In this document: positions 1 through 7,802 of the stretch, one piece after another
How positions within the stretch are numbered: position 1 is the stretch's first letter
Layout: each line of letters begins with the position of its first letter
Assembly (NCBI GenBank): GCA_003563055.1
Contig: PWSY01000117.1
Coordinates: 1 to 33,702, forward strand
Origin: Anaerolineaceae bacterium
Lineage (GTDB): Bacteria > Chloroflexota > Anaerolineae > Anaerolineales > Anaerolineaceae
Direction: 5' to 3'
Length of the DNA: 33,702 nt
Translations under genes and position numbers: made by a program
Notes under the pieces: generated by a model
Database searches by the model: none
What the model saw: only the letters and a program-made list of their open reading frames with translations
Told to the model about the DNA's origin: nothing

Positions 1-500
1 CCCTCATCTGCAAACCCCATCACTACCAGGCCGATTTTGGGTTCCCTATCCTGGATGGTATGCCCTCCTGCGATGACCGTGCCGGATTCAGCGGCCTTCT
101 CTGCCAGTCCACGGATAATCTCCTGTGAAATTTCAATATCCAGGCTGGGGGGCAACGCAGCCACGGTCAATGCCATAAAAGGTGTGGCGCCCATGGCGTA
201 CACATCCGAAAGGCTGTTGGCCGCCGCAATGGCCCCATAGTCATAAGGTGTATCGACCACAGGGGTAAAAAAATCAGTCGTCACAACCAGAACATGGCCG
301 TCTGGTAACCGCCAAACGGCGGAATCATCCGGGCTATCCAATCCGATCACCAGGTCTGGGTAGTTTTTATCTTGAAAAACTTGCTTGATTGGCTGCAGCA
401 CCTGCGCCAGCGCTTCCGCGCGTAATTTTGATGCTCAACCAGCACAATCAGAAAGGGTGGTCAGGCGGATTTCGCGTCCTGAGGTGGCTTGTGAAGACAT
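1..500 (-). CDS. selD: Selenophosphate synthase SelD, selenocysteine-containing, partial
   Basis: SelD makes selenophosphate from selenide and ATP for selenocysteine and selenouridine synthesis in the cytoplasm. I translated the minus strand by hand from ATG at 500. The protein begins MSSQATSGREIRL and reads TLSDCAG-UGA-ASKLRAEAL, then continues open to the window edge with SelD/AIR-synthase features: GLDSPDDSAVW, VVTTDFFTPVVD, YGAIAAANSLSDVYAMGATP and GTVIAGGHTI. The UGA is codon 22 (435-437), where SelD enzymes carry the catalytic Cys or Sec, and Lys follows three residues later as in the family's C/U-x-x-K motif. Both the frame and the protein similarity carry on without a break after UGA, so I read it as selenocysteine and not as a nonsense mutation. 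About 166 codons are in the window; the C-terminal half lies outside. The ORF track lacks this gene because it treats UGA as stop. Confidence 0.93.
391..437 (-). promoter_or_regulatory. UGA selenocysteine codon with putative bacterial SECIS hairpin
   Basis: After the UGA (435-437) the selD message can fold GGCGCAGGUGCUGCAGCC (408 down to 391). This gives a 3-bp lower stem, one bulged A, a 4-bp upper stem and a GUG apical loop. The loop G-U lies about 34 nt after UGA, inside the 16-37 nt range described for bacterial SECIS elements. The tip resembles the well-known E. coli fdhF element (GCAGGUCUGC). The UGA and the base pairing are visible in the sequence. The SelB-binding role is inferred from position and shape. 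Confidence 0.7.
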
Positions 501-552
501 AGGAGTTCCATTCTTGGTCCTGGATTAATCACGGGGTAATTATACTGATAGT

Positions 553-570
553 GGGGGTGGGTGGGTAGGG
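553..570 (+). other. Canonical G-quadruplex motif between puuD-like gene and selD
   Basis: The plus strand reads GGGGGTGGGTGGGTAGGG: four runs of at least three G with loops of 1, 1 and 2 nt, the pattern of a very stable G-quadruplex. More G-runs follow to about position 604 (ATGGG, TGGGG, TTTGGG). It lies about 50 bp upstream of the selD start. Relative to selD the G-rich strand is the template, so the selD-sense strand is C-rich. Its function is unknown. Confidence 0.75.
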
Positions 571-677
571 AATGGGTGGAGGCCGATGGGCAGTGGGGTT
601 TGGGAACTGGTTATTCGGTACTGGGTAAACGTTCTGAGACTAGAGAGCTGGGCGGCTAATCCCAATACCTAACAACA

Positions 678-704
678 ATTCACCCATTCACCAATCACCA
701 TTCA
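678..704. repeat. Degenerate heptanucleotide repeats (TGAATGG-like)
   Basis: Directly after the stop codon of the amidotransferase gene the minus strand reads as a run of near-copies of GTGAATGG / TGATTGG / TGAATGG / GTGAATT. This is a short, imperfect tandem repeat of 7-8 nt units. The rest of the 204-bp gap toward selD is G-rich and contains no recognisable gene. Confidence 0.4.
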
Positions 705-1442
705 CTACTGCCCATCCTGCTGGCATGCCTCAACAAAGGCCTTGAAAAGGGCCTGTGAGCACGGGTCATCAGGCAGGCATTCCGGGTGCCACTGCACACC
801 CAGGCCAAAGGACGTGTTGTTAACCTCTACAGCTTCTACCAGCCCATCCGGCGCAAAACCGGTTGCTTTAAGTCCCTTTGCCACCCGGAAAATACCCTGA
901 TGGTGCAGACTATTAACCCGGATTTCATCCAGAGCGATGATTTCATCCAGCTTACTCCCACAGGTAATGCTAACCGTGTGAGTCAGTTTATCACGGGGAT
1001 AGTCAGGATAATAATCGTGCTTTAATGCATGCGTCACGCAGTCTTCGATGTGCTCATATAAGCTGCCTCCCAGGGTCACATTGAGAACCTGGATTCCCCT
1101 GCAAATGGCCAGGATTGGCTTATGTTCATCGAGCGCATTTCTAAGCAATGATGTCTCCAGGGTATCACGCTGCGGGCAAATACCATATACCCTGGGGTGC
1201 ATTTCGCCTCCATAATGGATGGGGTCCAGGTCACCGCCGCCAGTCAGCATAATGCCATCCAGGCGGGGCAATAGCGCCGCCAGTGCTTCTTCACCAAGCC
1301 CGGTTGGGATCATAACAGGGATTCCGCCAGCTTTCTGGATAGCAAAGATATACGCCTGGCCAACGTCGCATACCTGGCTGCCCATCTTATTAACGGAAAG
1401 CCCACCAGTGATTCCGATCAGTGGTGATTGAACTTGTGACAT
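705..1442 (-). CDS. Class I glutamine amidotransferase, PuuD-like (peptidase C26)
   Basis: This is a predicted cytoplasmic gamma-glutamyl hydrolase/amidase of the gamma-glutamyl-GABA hydrolase type, 245 aa, normal for the family. It shows the N-terminal PLIGITGG strand, the oxyanion region LTGGGDLDP, the nucleophile elbow AICRGIQVLN (Cys) and the catalytic HQG...QWHPE segment (His, Glu). The track start at 1454 is replaced by the ATG at 1442: GGAGG sits 5 nt before that ATG, and the upstream ATG overlaps this ribosome site. The gene follows rplS on the same strand but is separated from it by a hairpin terminator. No polyamine genes are nearby, so the substrate is uncertain; glutathione-like or other gamma-glutamyl compounds are possible. 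Confidence 0.85.
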   Translation of the reverse strand: MSQVQSPLIGITGGLSVNKMGSQVCDVGQAYIFAIQKAGGIPVMIPTGLGEEALAALLPRLDGIMLTGGGDLDPIHYGGEMHPRVYGICPQRDTLETSLLRNALDEHKPILAICRGIQVLNVTLGGSLYEHIEDCVTHALKHDYYPDYPRDKLTHTVSITCGSKLDEIIALDEIRVNSLHHQGIFRVAKGLKATGFAPDGLVEAVEVNNTSFGLGVQWHPECLPDDPCSQALFKAFVEACQQDGQ

Positions 1443-1459
1443 AGGCACCTCCATAAGAC

Positions 1460-1517
1460 AAAAACCTCATCAAGTCTCAACGATGCTTTTACAATCACTG
1501 TTGAAGCCTGATGAGGT
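1460..1517 (-). terminator. Rho-independent terminator after rplS
   Basis: On the minus strand ACCTCATCAGGCTTCAAC pairs with GTTGAGACTTGATGAGGT (about 18 bp, mismatches are mostly G-U) around an 18-nt loop, followed at once by TTTTT. It lies 58 bp past the rplS stop. It also ends only about 5 nt before the first possible ATG of the next gene, so it could act as an attenuator for that gene as well. Confidence 0.75.
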
Positions 1518-1574
1518 GTCCCGGTGACAGGATCAGGTAATTCTAATCTGAGAAAAATAGGTGTGGAATCAAAC

Positions 1575-1925
1575 CTAGAAACGCTGCTTGAGGCGAGCGC
1601 GCTTGCCAGTCAATTCACGCAGGTAATACAGACGCGCCCGTCGCACCTTGGTACGACGTTCGACAACCACCTTCTCGATGCGCGGTGAGCGCAGCATGAA
1701 GGTGCGTTCAACACCAATCCCATTGCTTGCAATCCGGCGTACGGTAAACGAGGCGTCATTTCCGCCTCCTCGCACCATGAGTAAGGTGCCTTTAAAAACT
1801 TGGATGCGTTCCCGATCCCCTTCTTTAATTTTGAGGTGCACGGCAACCGCGTCACCGGGGGAAAGATCCGGGATATTTTTATTGACCGGTGCTTCAACTG
1901 ATTTTAAGAGTTCAGCTTTGTTCAT
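1575..1925 (-). CDS. rplS: 50S ribosomal protein L19
   Basis: L19 is a 116-aa protein of the large ribosomal subunit located near the 30S/50S interface. The sequence is typical: [46 protein letters not shown], the [12 protein letters not shown] segment and a basic tail [17 protein letters not shown]. The track starts at a TTG (1946). I prefer the ATG at 1925, which gives [10 protein letters not shown] and has AAGGA 7 nt upstream. The usual partners trmD and rimM are not next to it here; it appears to be a single-gene unit with its own promoter (1990-2018) and terminator (1460-1517). Confidence 0.97.
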   Translation of the reverse strand: MNKAELLKSVEAPVNKNIPDLSPGDAVAVHLKIKEGDRERIQVFKGTLLMVRGGGNDASFTVRRIASNGIGVERTFMLRSPRIEKVVVERRTKVRRARLYYLRELTGKRARLKQRF

Positions 1926-1989
1926 CTTTCGTTCCTTACCTTTCAAAAATTATAGCCACGTCCCCAGTTGATGGTGGGCGCGAAAAAGG

Positions 1990-2018
1990 ATTATACCACG
2001 CACCATAGGAGTCAACAA
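1990..2018 (-). promoter_or_regulatory. Promoter of rplS, extended -10 type
   Basis: The minus strand shows TTGTTG, a 17-bp spacer and TATAAT preceded by TGG (an extended -10, TGnTATAAT). The predicted transcript has a leader of about 60 nt before the rplS ATG. A second TATAAT at 1949-1954 has no -35 partner. Confidence 0.65.
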
Positions 2019-2183
2019 GCAGACTTTTTAGAAAGGCTTGTTCAATGATTGGCCATCCTGTGGTGAACGCAGGTAGCGATTTTCGCCTCACAAGCCAGAA
2101 TATGATCGATACTTTCGTTCCTAACTACCGGCAAAGTATGATCTATAATATAATTACGGAAACAAATAAAGGAAAACAATATT

Positions 2184-2501
2184 ATGAGTATTTGGGAAAG
2201 GCTTTTTGGTCATCCTGCTGTCCGCCAATTACCACCAGAGCAAAAGCGCGAAGTGAAGAAGCTGCTTGCGGACCTGATTAAAATTGGAGAAATGGACGAT
2301 TTCCTATCCGTTCATCCGGGCGGGGATTTTAACATTCGCTGTCACCACATACGCGCGCGCAGAATAGGGGAACGATTGAACAAGCTTGGCGGGCTTGAAT
2401 TGATGCAAGCTGCCCGTTCGCATGTCAGACGAAAGCTAAAACCTGTCATGGCTGAACATCTGGATTACTGCTGGCAGGATATTGGAGACTGGCAGCCCTG
2501 A
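2184..2501 (+). CDS. Small protein of unknown function
   Basis: I do not recognise this 105-aa protein. It is basic, soluble and probably mostly helical, with no signal peptide or membrane segment: MSIWERLFGHPAV, then PPEQKREVKKLLADLIKIGEMDDFL, VHPGGDFNIRCHHIRARRIGERLN and a Trp-rich end CWQDIGDWQP. The start is supported by AAAGGA about 10 nt upstream. A longer overlapping frame at 2045-2281 lacks a ribosome site and is ignored. An AT-rich TATAAT stands at 2144-2149 but I see no good -35. It precedes a membrane protein gene by 125 bp on the same strand. Confidence 0.65.
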   Translation: MSIWERLFGHPAVRQLPPEQKREVKKLLADLIKIGEMDDFLSVHPGGDFNIRCHHIRARRIGERLNKLGGLELMQAARSHVRRKLKPVMAEHLDYCWQDIGDWQP

Positions 2502-2626
2502 TCTGCCAGCAATCGATAAATGTAAACGCATTTTTCTGGATGAGTTGTATCGATAATTCACCTAACAAACGCTCACGCACAGTTTTTATGAAACGCTATT
2601 CACCCATCTACTGAAGAGGAAAAAAT

Positions 2627-3103
2627 ATGATCGACCAGGACAATAATCAACACGAACACCCCCCCTATTACGATGAGAAAGCCGAAGAGAAACTCGAAAA
2701 AGAGGACGAAAAACATGAAGAAAAGCATCACGACGATCCATTGAGCTCATTCTCCTGGGCGCTGATCCTGATTTGGGCCGGGTTAGTTTTCCTTGCCTCT
2801 AACTTCGGCTGGTTGGACCAATTCCAGTTTGAGCAGCCCCTGCCTGAACCGCTTCATATCGTGGGTTTAAGCCGATGGCCTTTGATCTTTCTTGGCGCAG
2901 GTGTAATAATCTTTGCTGAAGCACTGATTCGCACTTTTGTCCCAGCTTATGGCACCTCCAGCGGCGGCAATTTCGTCCTGGCAGCCATCTTTTTAGGGAT
3001 TGGTCTGAGTGGGATCTTCAGCTGGCAGCTGGTGTGGCCCATTATCCTGATTGGTTTGGGAATTTCAGCCCTGGCCAGCGGCCTGATCCGCAACCGAAAA
3101 TAA
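2627..3103 (+). CDS. Four-helix membrane protein with acidic/His-rich N-terminus
   Basis: This 158-aa protein has a highly charged cytoplasmic-type N-terminus (residues 1-42, rich in Glu, Lys, Asp and His) followed by four hydrophobic segments at about 44-62, 82-102, 113-130 and 133-153. The pattern of short WPxIxIGLG loops (WPLIFLGAGVII, WPIILIGLGI) is like the LiaI/LiaF-type transmembrane module found in envelope-stress proteins. The match is by eye only and no LiaF C-terminal domain is present. GAGGA lies 8 nt before the ATG. Its stop codon is 3 bp from the stop of the convergent GH3 gene. The function is unknown; a role as a small envelope or stress membrane protein is an inference. Confidence 0.75.
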   Translation: MIDQDNNQHEHPPYYDEKAEEKLEKEDEKHEEKHHDDPLSSFSWALILIWAGLVFLASNFGWLDQFQFEQPLPEPLHIVGLSRWPLIFLGAGVIIFAEALIRTFVPAYGTSSGGNFVLAAIFLGIGLSGIFSWQLVWPIILIGLGISALASGLIRNRK

Positions 3104-3106
3104 ATC

Positions 3107-4267
3107 TCACAATCCACCCAAATCCAGCGTTTTAAACATTTGCCAGGTATGGACAATTGGTGTGTACCAGCGTTCACGCCCAATACATCGAAAATAAGGC
3201 GGCTTGTAAGCACGGATCAGGTCGCCAATTTTATATCTTGCCAAAACAGGGGTTGAGACCACCAGGCTGCCGGTTTCTCCTGGCTGCATTTCATGAAGCA
3301 TCTTGACCCCCTTACGTGTCTTCACCTCAAAAAAGAACAGGTCATAATTGGGCACCCAGGCTCGTTTTTCATCCATCTGCTGACCAAACATGCCTTCGGT
3401 AGCGCCATAAATTTCTCGGATCGCGGCCTGCCGACCATACAGCCCAAGCAAGGTTCCTGCCCGATAGGTGTTGATTCCAGGCGTACTGCCAAGAGTCATC
3501 ACCAAAATTTGCCACTTATCCTTTGGGTAACAATGGTATTTTCGGTAACAATAGCGGCCAAATTGGATCGCTGTGGGTGCCACCCCACCCAACAGGGTCA
3601 CATTCTGATCCAAACATTGTTCATATGCCAGGTCAAAACGTTGTTTCCAGGCTTCCCAGGTCTTACCTCCGCCCAAAGCGTCAATATCTTCCTGGGAAGG
3701 CACTGACCGTACCGGGGTCTTATGGGAGACAAATTTGGTATAAATACCCGAACTATACCCATATTCTAATTCTAGGTCACCCGCTTTGAGCATACCCACC
3801 ACAGAAGGAAAGTTCAGGTTGAGATTTACCCCTGCGAAAACCTGTGGTGATCGGGTCTGCATGGCGTACATCATCACTGCTCGGCCTGCAGATACCCGCA
3901 TTTCAATATCTGTTGGTGTCATGGGAATAAATTTCGTCTCACCTTTCGTTGTGCCTCGGGTGATTGCCCAACCAACCGCCGGTTCATGGAGCAAAAGCTT
4001 ATGTTCTCCGGCCATCACACGCTGAATGACTGGAAAATAATCATCATAGGTGGCAACGGGGAACTTGCTGCGATAATCCTCAATAGAACCAACCGAATCA
4101 GCCCCATATTTTTCTCCATAAGCTGTTTGCTCATAGATTTTGAGTAAATTCTGAAGGACATTTTCCTGAGTCTGGGCAGGGGTTTCAAGGGATACCTGCC
4201 AGGGCTGTAGCATCTGGGAAATTCTCTGCAAGGGTGTTTTTTCAGCTGACTGCTTATTTTCCGCCAT
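3107..4267 (-). CDS. GH3-family acyl-adenylating protein, short form
   Basis: GH3 proteins activate a carboxylic acid with ATP and usually join it to an amino acid. This 386-aa protein keeps the adenylation motifs: ATP-binding TRGTTKGETK (103-112), YGATEG (287-292) and YKIGDLI (345-351), then FRCIGRER near 360. Usual members have about 500-600 aa with a C-terminal cap domain after the GDL/GR region. Here the protein ends about 20 residues after the GR motif, with no room for more because a convergent gene ends 3 bp away. It may be a short subfamily or a truncated enzyme that only adenylates. GGAG lies about 12 nt before the ATG. The substrate cannot be read from the sequence, and the neighbours give no pathway. 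Confidence 0.8.
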   Translation of the reverse strand: MAENKQSAEKTPLQRISQMLQPWQVSLETPAQTQENVLQNLLKIYEQTAYGEKYGADSVGSIEDYRSKFPVATYDDYFPVIQRVMAGEHKLLLHEPAVGWAITRGTTKGETKFIPMTPTDIEMRVSAGRAVMMYAMQTRSPQVFAGVNLNLNFPSVVGMLKAGDLELEYGYSSGIYTKFVSHKTPVRSVPSQEDIDALGGGKTWEAWKQRFDLAYEQCLDQNVTLLGGVAPTAIQFGRYCYRKYHCYPKDKWQILVMTLGSTPGINTYRAGTLLGLYGRQAAIREIYGATEGMFGQQMDEKRAWVPNYDLFFFEVKTRKGVKMLHEMQPGETGSLVVSTPVLARYKIGDLIRAYKPPYFRCIGRERWYTPIVHTWQMFKTLDLGGL

Positions 4268-4425
4268 AATTTAAGTAAGCTCCTTCGACTGGTTTCCGAT
4301 TACGCCATTAATTTTATCAGTTTTTTCCAACCAGATCGAAATTACAGATGTATAAACAATCCTGAAAAATTTTTACTATTTTAAATATCCAGAATCCAAT
4401 TCCCAACCTTACACTTCTAAAAAAC

Positions 4426-5055
4426 TTAAATTTCTCGTCGAATCACGACCAGTGGATTGGGCCCTATTCCCGGCAAGAGAAACCGCCATGCCCTGAAAAA
4501 ATCCGCCTCGGACATCCAGAATAAATGCCTGCCTTTATCCACCCAGGGGTTGATAAAGCCCCAGGGTGTTGAGAACTTCTCCTCAGTCAAATGATCCTCG
4601 TCATATGCTGCCAGCAGCATGCTGTGGCCCCCTGCTGATCGGGTTTGATTTCGATTTTGAGCCGTGCTACCATAATAAATGGGTGGCGATTGACGCCAGA
4701 GCCAGATCAATGTAACAATCGCCACACAATCAGGGTCAGCTAAGGACTCAAATAATAATTTGCTGTCCCCCCTGAGATATGTCCCGGTGACCGGCAGCTC
4801 CCTCGTATGCGCAAGATAACGAATCAGGCGCACCTGCATACCGGGGGTGATGGCCCAATTGGGAATCACCCGCATGAAACGTCCCCGCCACCACAGCCGG
4901 TTGACCTCGGTCGACAATGCCTCTGGGTCAATCTGTTGGTTGAGCAAAAGGCGTAGTCCTGCCGCTATAACATGAAAGCTGCAGGTGTTTCCCACTTGGC
5001 GGGTCTGGTATGCTGCCAGCTCAGCTTCACTTTTTGACTGCAGGGTTTTTCGCAT
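4426..5055 (-). CDS. Papain-like/C39-like cysteine peptidase homologue
   Basis: This 209-aa protein has no signal peptide. It carries the layout of a papain-fold peptidase: Gln20 and Cys25 in RQVGNTCSFHVIAAGL, His144 in AGGHSMLLAAYDED and Asn169 in GFINPW. These would be the oxyanion Gln and the Cys-His-Asn triad, as in C39-type domains. It lies 39 bp after acnA on the same strand and may be the last gene of the icd-acnA transcript. The intervening and C-terminal parts are unfamiliar. Protease activity and substrate are inferred; it could instead be a transglutaminase-like or inactive relative, though the triad looks complete. Confidence 0.65.
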   Translation of the reverse strand: MRKTLQSKSEAELAAYQTRQVGNTCSFHVIAAGLRLLLNQQIDPEALSTEVNRLWWRGRFMRVIPNWAITPGMQVRLIRYLAHTRELPVTGTYLRGDSKLLFESLADPDCVAIVTLIWLWRQSPPIYYGSTAQNRNQTRSAGGHSMLLAAYDEDHLTEEKFSTPWGFINPWVDKGRHLFWMSEADFFRAWRFLLPGIGPNPLVVIRREI

Positions 5056-5094
5056 ATGGTATTTGCCAGTGAATTAAGCTGATTTGAATTTTGC

Positions 5095-7773
5095 TTAGTC
5101 TATAGTGTACCGCAACAAAGCTTCATGCAGAATGCCGCCAAAATGGAAACTGCACAGCTCTGCATGGGTGTCAATTCTTACCACTACTTTGAACTCAATT
5201 TCACGTCCAATTGCATCATACGCTCGCACTGCACAGTGACCGCCCGGGCTCATATCGCCTAACCCGGTGATGTCATACACCTCTTTGCCCGTCAATCCCA
5301 ATGATTTTACATTTTCTCCCGGCAGAAATTCGAGCGGGATGACGCCCATGCCAACCAGGTTGGCTCGATGAATGCGCTCAAAGGACTCTGCAATCACCGC
5401 CCGAACTCCCAGTAACCGCACCCCCTTGGCGGCCCAATCACGGCTGGAACCAGTACCGTATTCCTTTCCTGCGATCACAATTAGTGGAACAGCCTCAGAC
5501 TGATAATATTGCGCAGCGTCATAAATGCTAACGATCTCGCCATCAGGAAATATTCTGGTGATGCCACCCTCTCTGCCAGGGACAAGTTTGTTTTTTAAGC
5601 GGATATTGGCAAAAGTACCGCGCGTCATCACCCGGTCATTTCCTCGACGAGCGCCATAAGTATTAAAGTCCTTTTCACTGATTCCCAAAGACTTTAAATA
5701 CAAACCAGCAGGGCTGTCAGCAGATATATTGCCTGCGGGGGATATATGGTCTGTGGTGATTGAATCACCCAGCAGCGCCAATACTCTGGCGTTGAGAATA
5801 TCATCAATCCCTTCAGACAGATCAGCTTTGATATGTGTTCGAAAATAGGGTGGTTCCTGAATATAACTTGACTCTGACTCCCAGGCATACACTGATGTGG
5901 CCCGGCCTGGATTAATCGACGCCCAGTTTTGATCCCCTTCAAACAAGTCTGCGTAAATTTGCTTGAATATCTCAGGCTGGATTGTTGAAAACAAAGCCTT
6001 TACCTCGGTAATCGTTGGGTAAATGTCGTGGAAATAGACCAGGTCCCCGTCCTTATCAACGCCAAGCGGATCGCTTAAAAGGTTGATATCGACCGTTCCT
6101 GCCAACGCATAGGCAACAACCAGTGGTGGGGAGGCCAGATAATTGGCACGGGTTAAGGGATGAATTCGCCCCTCAAAATTTCGGTTGCCTGAAGAAATAC
6201 TGGCTGTGACCAAGGTTTGGTTCTGCAAAGCCTCTCTTATTTCAGGGGCAAGCGGACCCGAGTTGCCAATACAGGTGCCACAACCATAACCCACAAGGAC
6301 AAAGCCCAATTCTGCCAGGGGTGCTAATAACCCTGCTTTTTTTAAGTAAGCGGTTACGACACGGGAACCCGGCATCAGCGAGCATTTTACAGCCGGATTA
6401 ACGAATAGACCACGTTCTAGGGCTTTTTTTGCTAAAAGACCTGCGCTTAACATGACCAGCGGATTGGATGTGTTCGTACACGACGTAATCGCTGCGATCA
6501 ATAACGAGCCATGGCTGAGCGCAACAGTTTTCCCTTCAACTGAGATTCTGACTTCACGCTTCTGTTCATCTTCTGACAGGTTAAAACCACGTTCTTTGTG
6601 ACTCCTGGCTAAATCCCTGACAAAGATATCTCGCATATTAGACAGACCTACCCTGTCCTGGGGCCGAAATGGCCCGGCCAGGCTGGCCTCTACCTGCGAA
6701 AGATCAATCGTGATGACTTCAGTAAATTGTGGGTCAGGCACACTGGCATGGCGAAACAACCCTTGAGCGCGGCAATAGGCTTCAACCAATGCCACCTGTT
6801 GAGGATTGCGCCCGGTCAAGCTCAGGTAGGTTAAAGTCTGACCATCTACTGGAAAATAGGTCACCGTCGCACCGCTCTCCGGCGACATATTTGCGATCAT
6901 CGCCCGGTCTGGGATAGAAATCTGGTCCAGACCACTGCCAAAACACTCAACAAATTTACCAACAACGCCAACTTGCCTTAACCGTTCCACAATCGTCAGG
7001 CACAGGTCAGTGGGAGTGACCCTGTCTGGCAGTGAACCCTGGAATTCTAACCCGATTACATCCGGCAGAACCAGGTCAACAGGGTTGCCCAGCAGGGCTG
7101 AAATCGCCTCAATCCCCCCCACACCCCAACCCAGCACACCCAGCCCATTGATCATCGGAGTATGAGAATCGGTTCCAAAGACCGTATCTGGAAAGGCTGT
7201 TGATAATCCCTGATGTTTCCTGTGGGTAACCACAGTGGCCAGGTATTCCAGGTTGATTTGGTGAACGATCCCTTTGCCCGGCGGTACCACCCGAAAATTG
7301 TCAAACGCGTCCTGCGCCCAGCGAAGTAATACATAGCGCTCACGGTTGCGAGCATATTCCAGTTGCACATTGAGCCCCATTGCGTTGGGTGAATTATTAA
7401 AGTCAACTTGCAAGGAGTGATCGATAACCAGGTCAACGGGAATTTGTGGTGAGAGGTTGGCTGGATTTCCCCCCATACGAACACAAGCACTGCGTATGGC
7501 TGCCAGGTCAACGACCAGGGGAACCCCTGTCAGATCTTGTAACAGCACCCGTGCTGGTGAAAATGGCACGGAAGGGCGTTTGACAGAAACAGGTTGCCAT
7601 TCCAGTAGCGCTTCTACTCCTTGTGCGGCCCTTTCATCCCCTTGGGCATGGCGCAGGGTATTCTCTAATAGGATTCGTATCGAAAAAGGGAACCGCTGTA
7701 AATGTTCGCCTGCATAGGTTGGCAAATCAAAGTAATGCAAGTGGCAAAAGGGTTCTGAGAGGTGATTTTTCAT
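5095..7773 (-). CDS. acnA: Aconitate hydratase (AcnA/IRP type)
   Basis: Aconitase interconverts citrate and isocitrate through a [4Fe-4S] cluster in the cytoplasm. The 892-aa protein has normal AcnA length. Cluster ligands are visible in AAITSCTNTSNP and GYGCGTCIGNSGPL. DTVFGTDSHTPMINGLGVLGWG marks the N-terminal substrate domains, and the C-terminal swivel domain shows LGDSITTDHISPAGNI and GKEYGTGSSRDWAAKG. The track start (TTG at 7788) is replaced by ATG at 7773, which has GGAG 8 nt upstream; the TTG itself overlaps that site. It lies 29 bp after icd on the same strand, so the two are almost certainly one operon and supply successive TCA steps. Confidence 0.96.
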   Translation of the reverse strand: MKNHLSEPFCHLHYFDLPTYAGEHLQRFPFSIRILLENTLRHAQGDERAAQGVEALLEWQPVSVKRPSVPFSPARVLLQDLTGVPLVVDLAAIRSACVRMGGNPANLSPQIPVDLVIDHSLQVDFNNSPNAMGLNVQLEYARNRERYVLLRWAQDAFDNFRVVPPGKGIVHQINLEYLATVVTHRKHQGLSTAFPDTVFGTDSHTPMINGLGVLGWGVGGIEAISALLGNPVDLVLPDVIGLEFQGSLPDRVTPTDLCLTIVERLRQVGVVGKFVECFGSGLDQISIPDRAMIANMSPESGATVTYFPVDGQTLTYLSLTGRNPQQVALVEAYCRAQGLFRHASVPDPQFTEVITIDLSQVEASLAGPFRPQDRVGLSNMRDIFVRDLARSHKERGFNLSEDEQKREVRISVEGKTVALSHGSLLIAAITSCTNTSNPLVMLSAGLLAKKALERGLFVNPAVKCSLMPGSRVVTAYLKKAGLLAPLAELGFVLVGYGCGTCIGNSGPLAPEIREALQNQTLVTASISSGNRNFEGRIHPLTRANYLASPPLVVAYALAGTVDINLLSDPLGVDKDGDLVYFHDIYPTITEVKALFSTIQPEIFKQIYADLFEGDQNWASINPGRATSVYAWESESSYIQEPPYFRTHIKADLSEGIDDILNARVLALLGDSITTDHISPAGNISADSPAGLYLKSLGISEKDFNTYGARRGNDRVMTRGTFANIRLKNKLVPGREGGITRIFPDGEIVSIYDAAQYYQSEAVPLIVIAGKEYGTGSSRDWAAKGVRLLGVRAVIAESFERIHRANLVGMGVIPLEFLPGENVKSLGLTGKEVYDITGLGDMSPGGHCAVRAYDAIGREIEFKVVVRIDTHAELCSFHFGGILHEALLRYTID

Positions 7774-7802
7774 GAGGTAACTCCGCAAAGTTTTCGTGAT
7801 GC

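Noticed and set aside
435-437. Nonsense mutation making selD a pseudogene
   Set aside because: The UGA lies exactly at the catalytic Cys/Sec site, the frame and similarity continue without other damage, and a SECIS-like hairpin follows.
1949-1954. Second TATAAT upstream of rplS as promoter
   Set aside because: No -35-like hexamer at 16-19 bp; it would leave a leader of only about 15 nt.
2045-2281. 78-aa plus-strand ORF overlapping the small unknown gene
   Set aside because: No ribosome site and unnatural composition; the frame 2184-2501 has an AAAGGA and even codon use.
3293-3706. 137-aa plus-strand ORF
   Set aside because: Shadow of the GH3 gene on the other strand.
4268-4425. Regulatory RNA in the gap between the GH3 and peptidase genes
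   Set aside because: AT-rich, no clear stem or promoter; nothing supportable seen.
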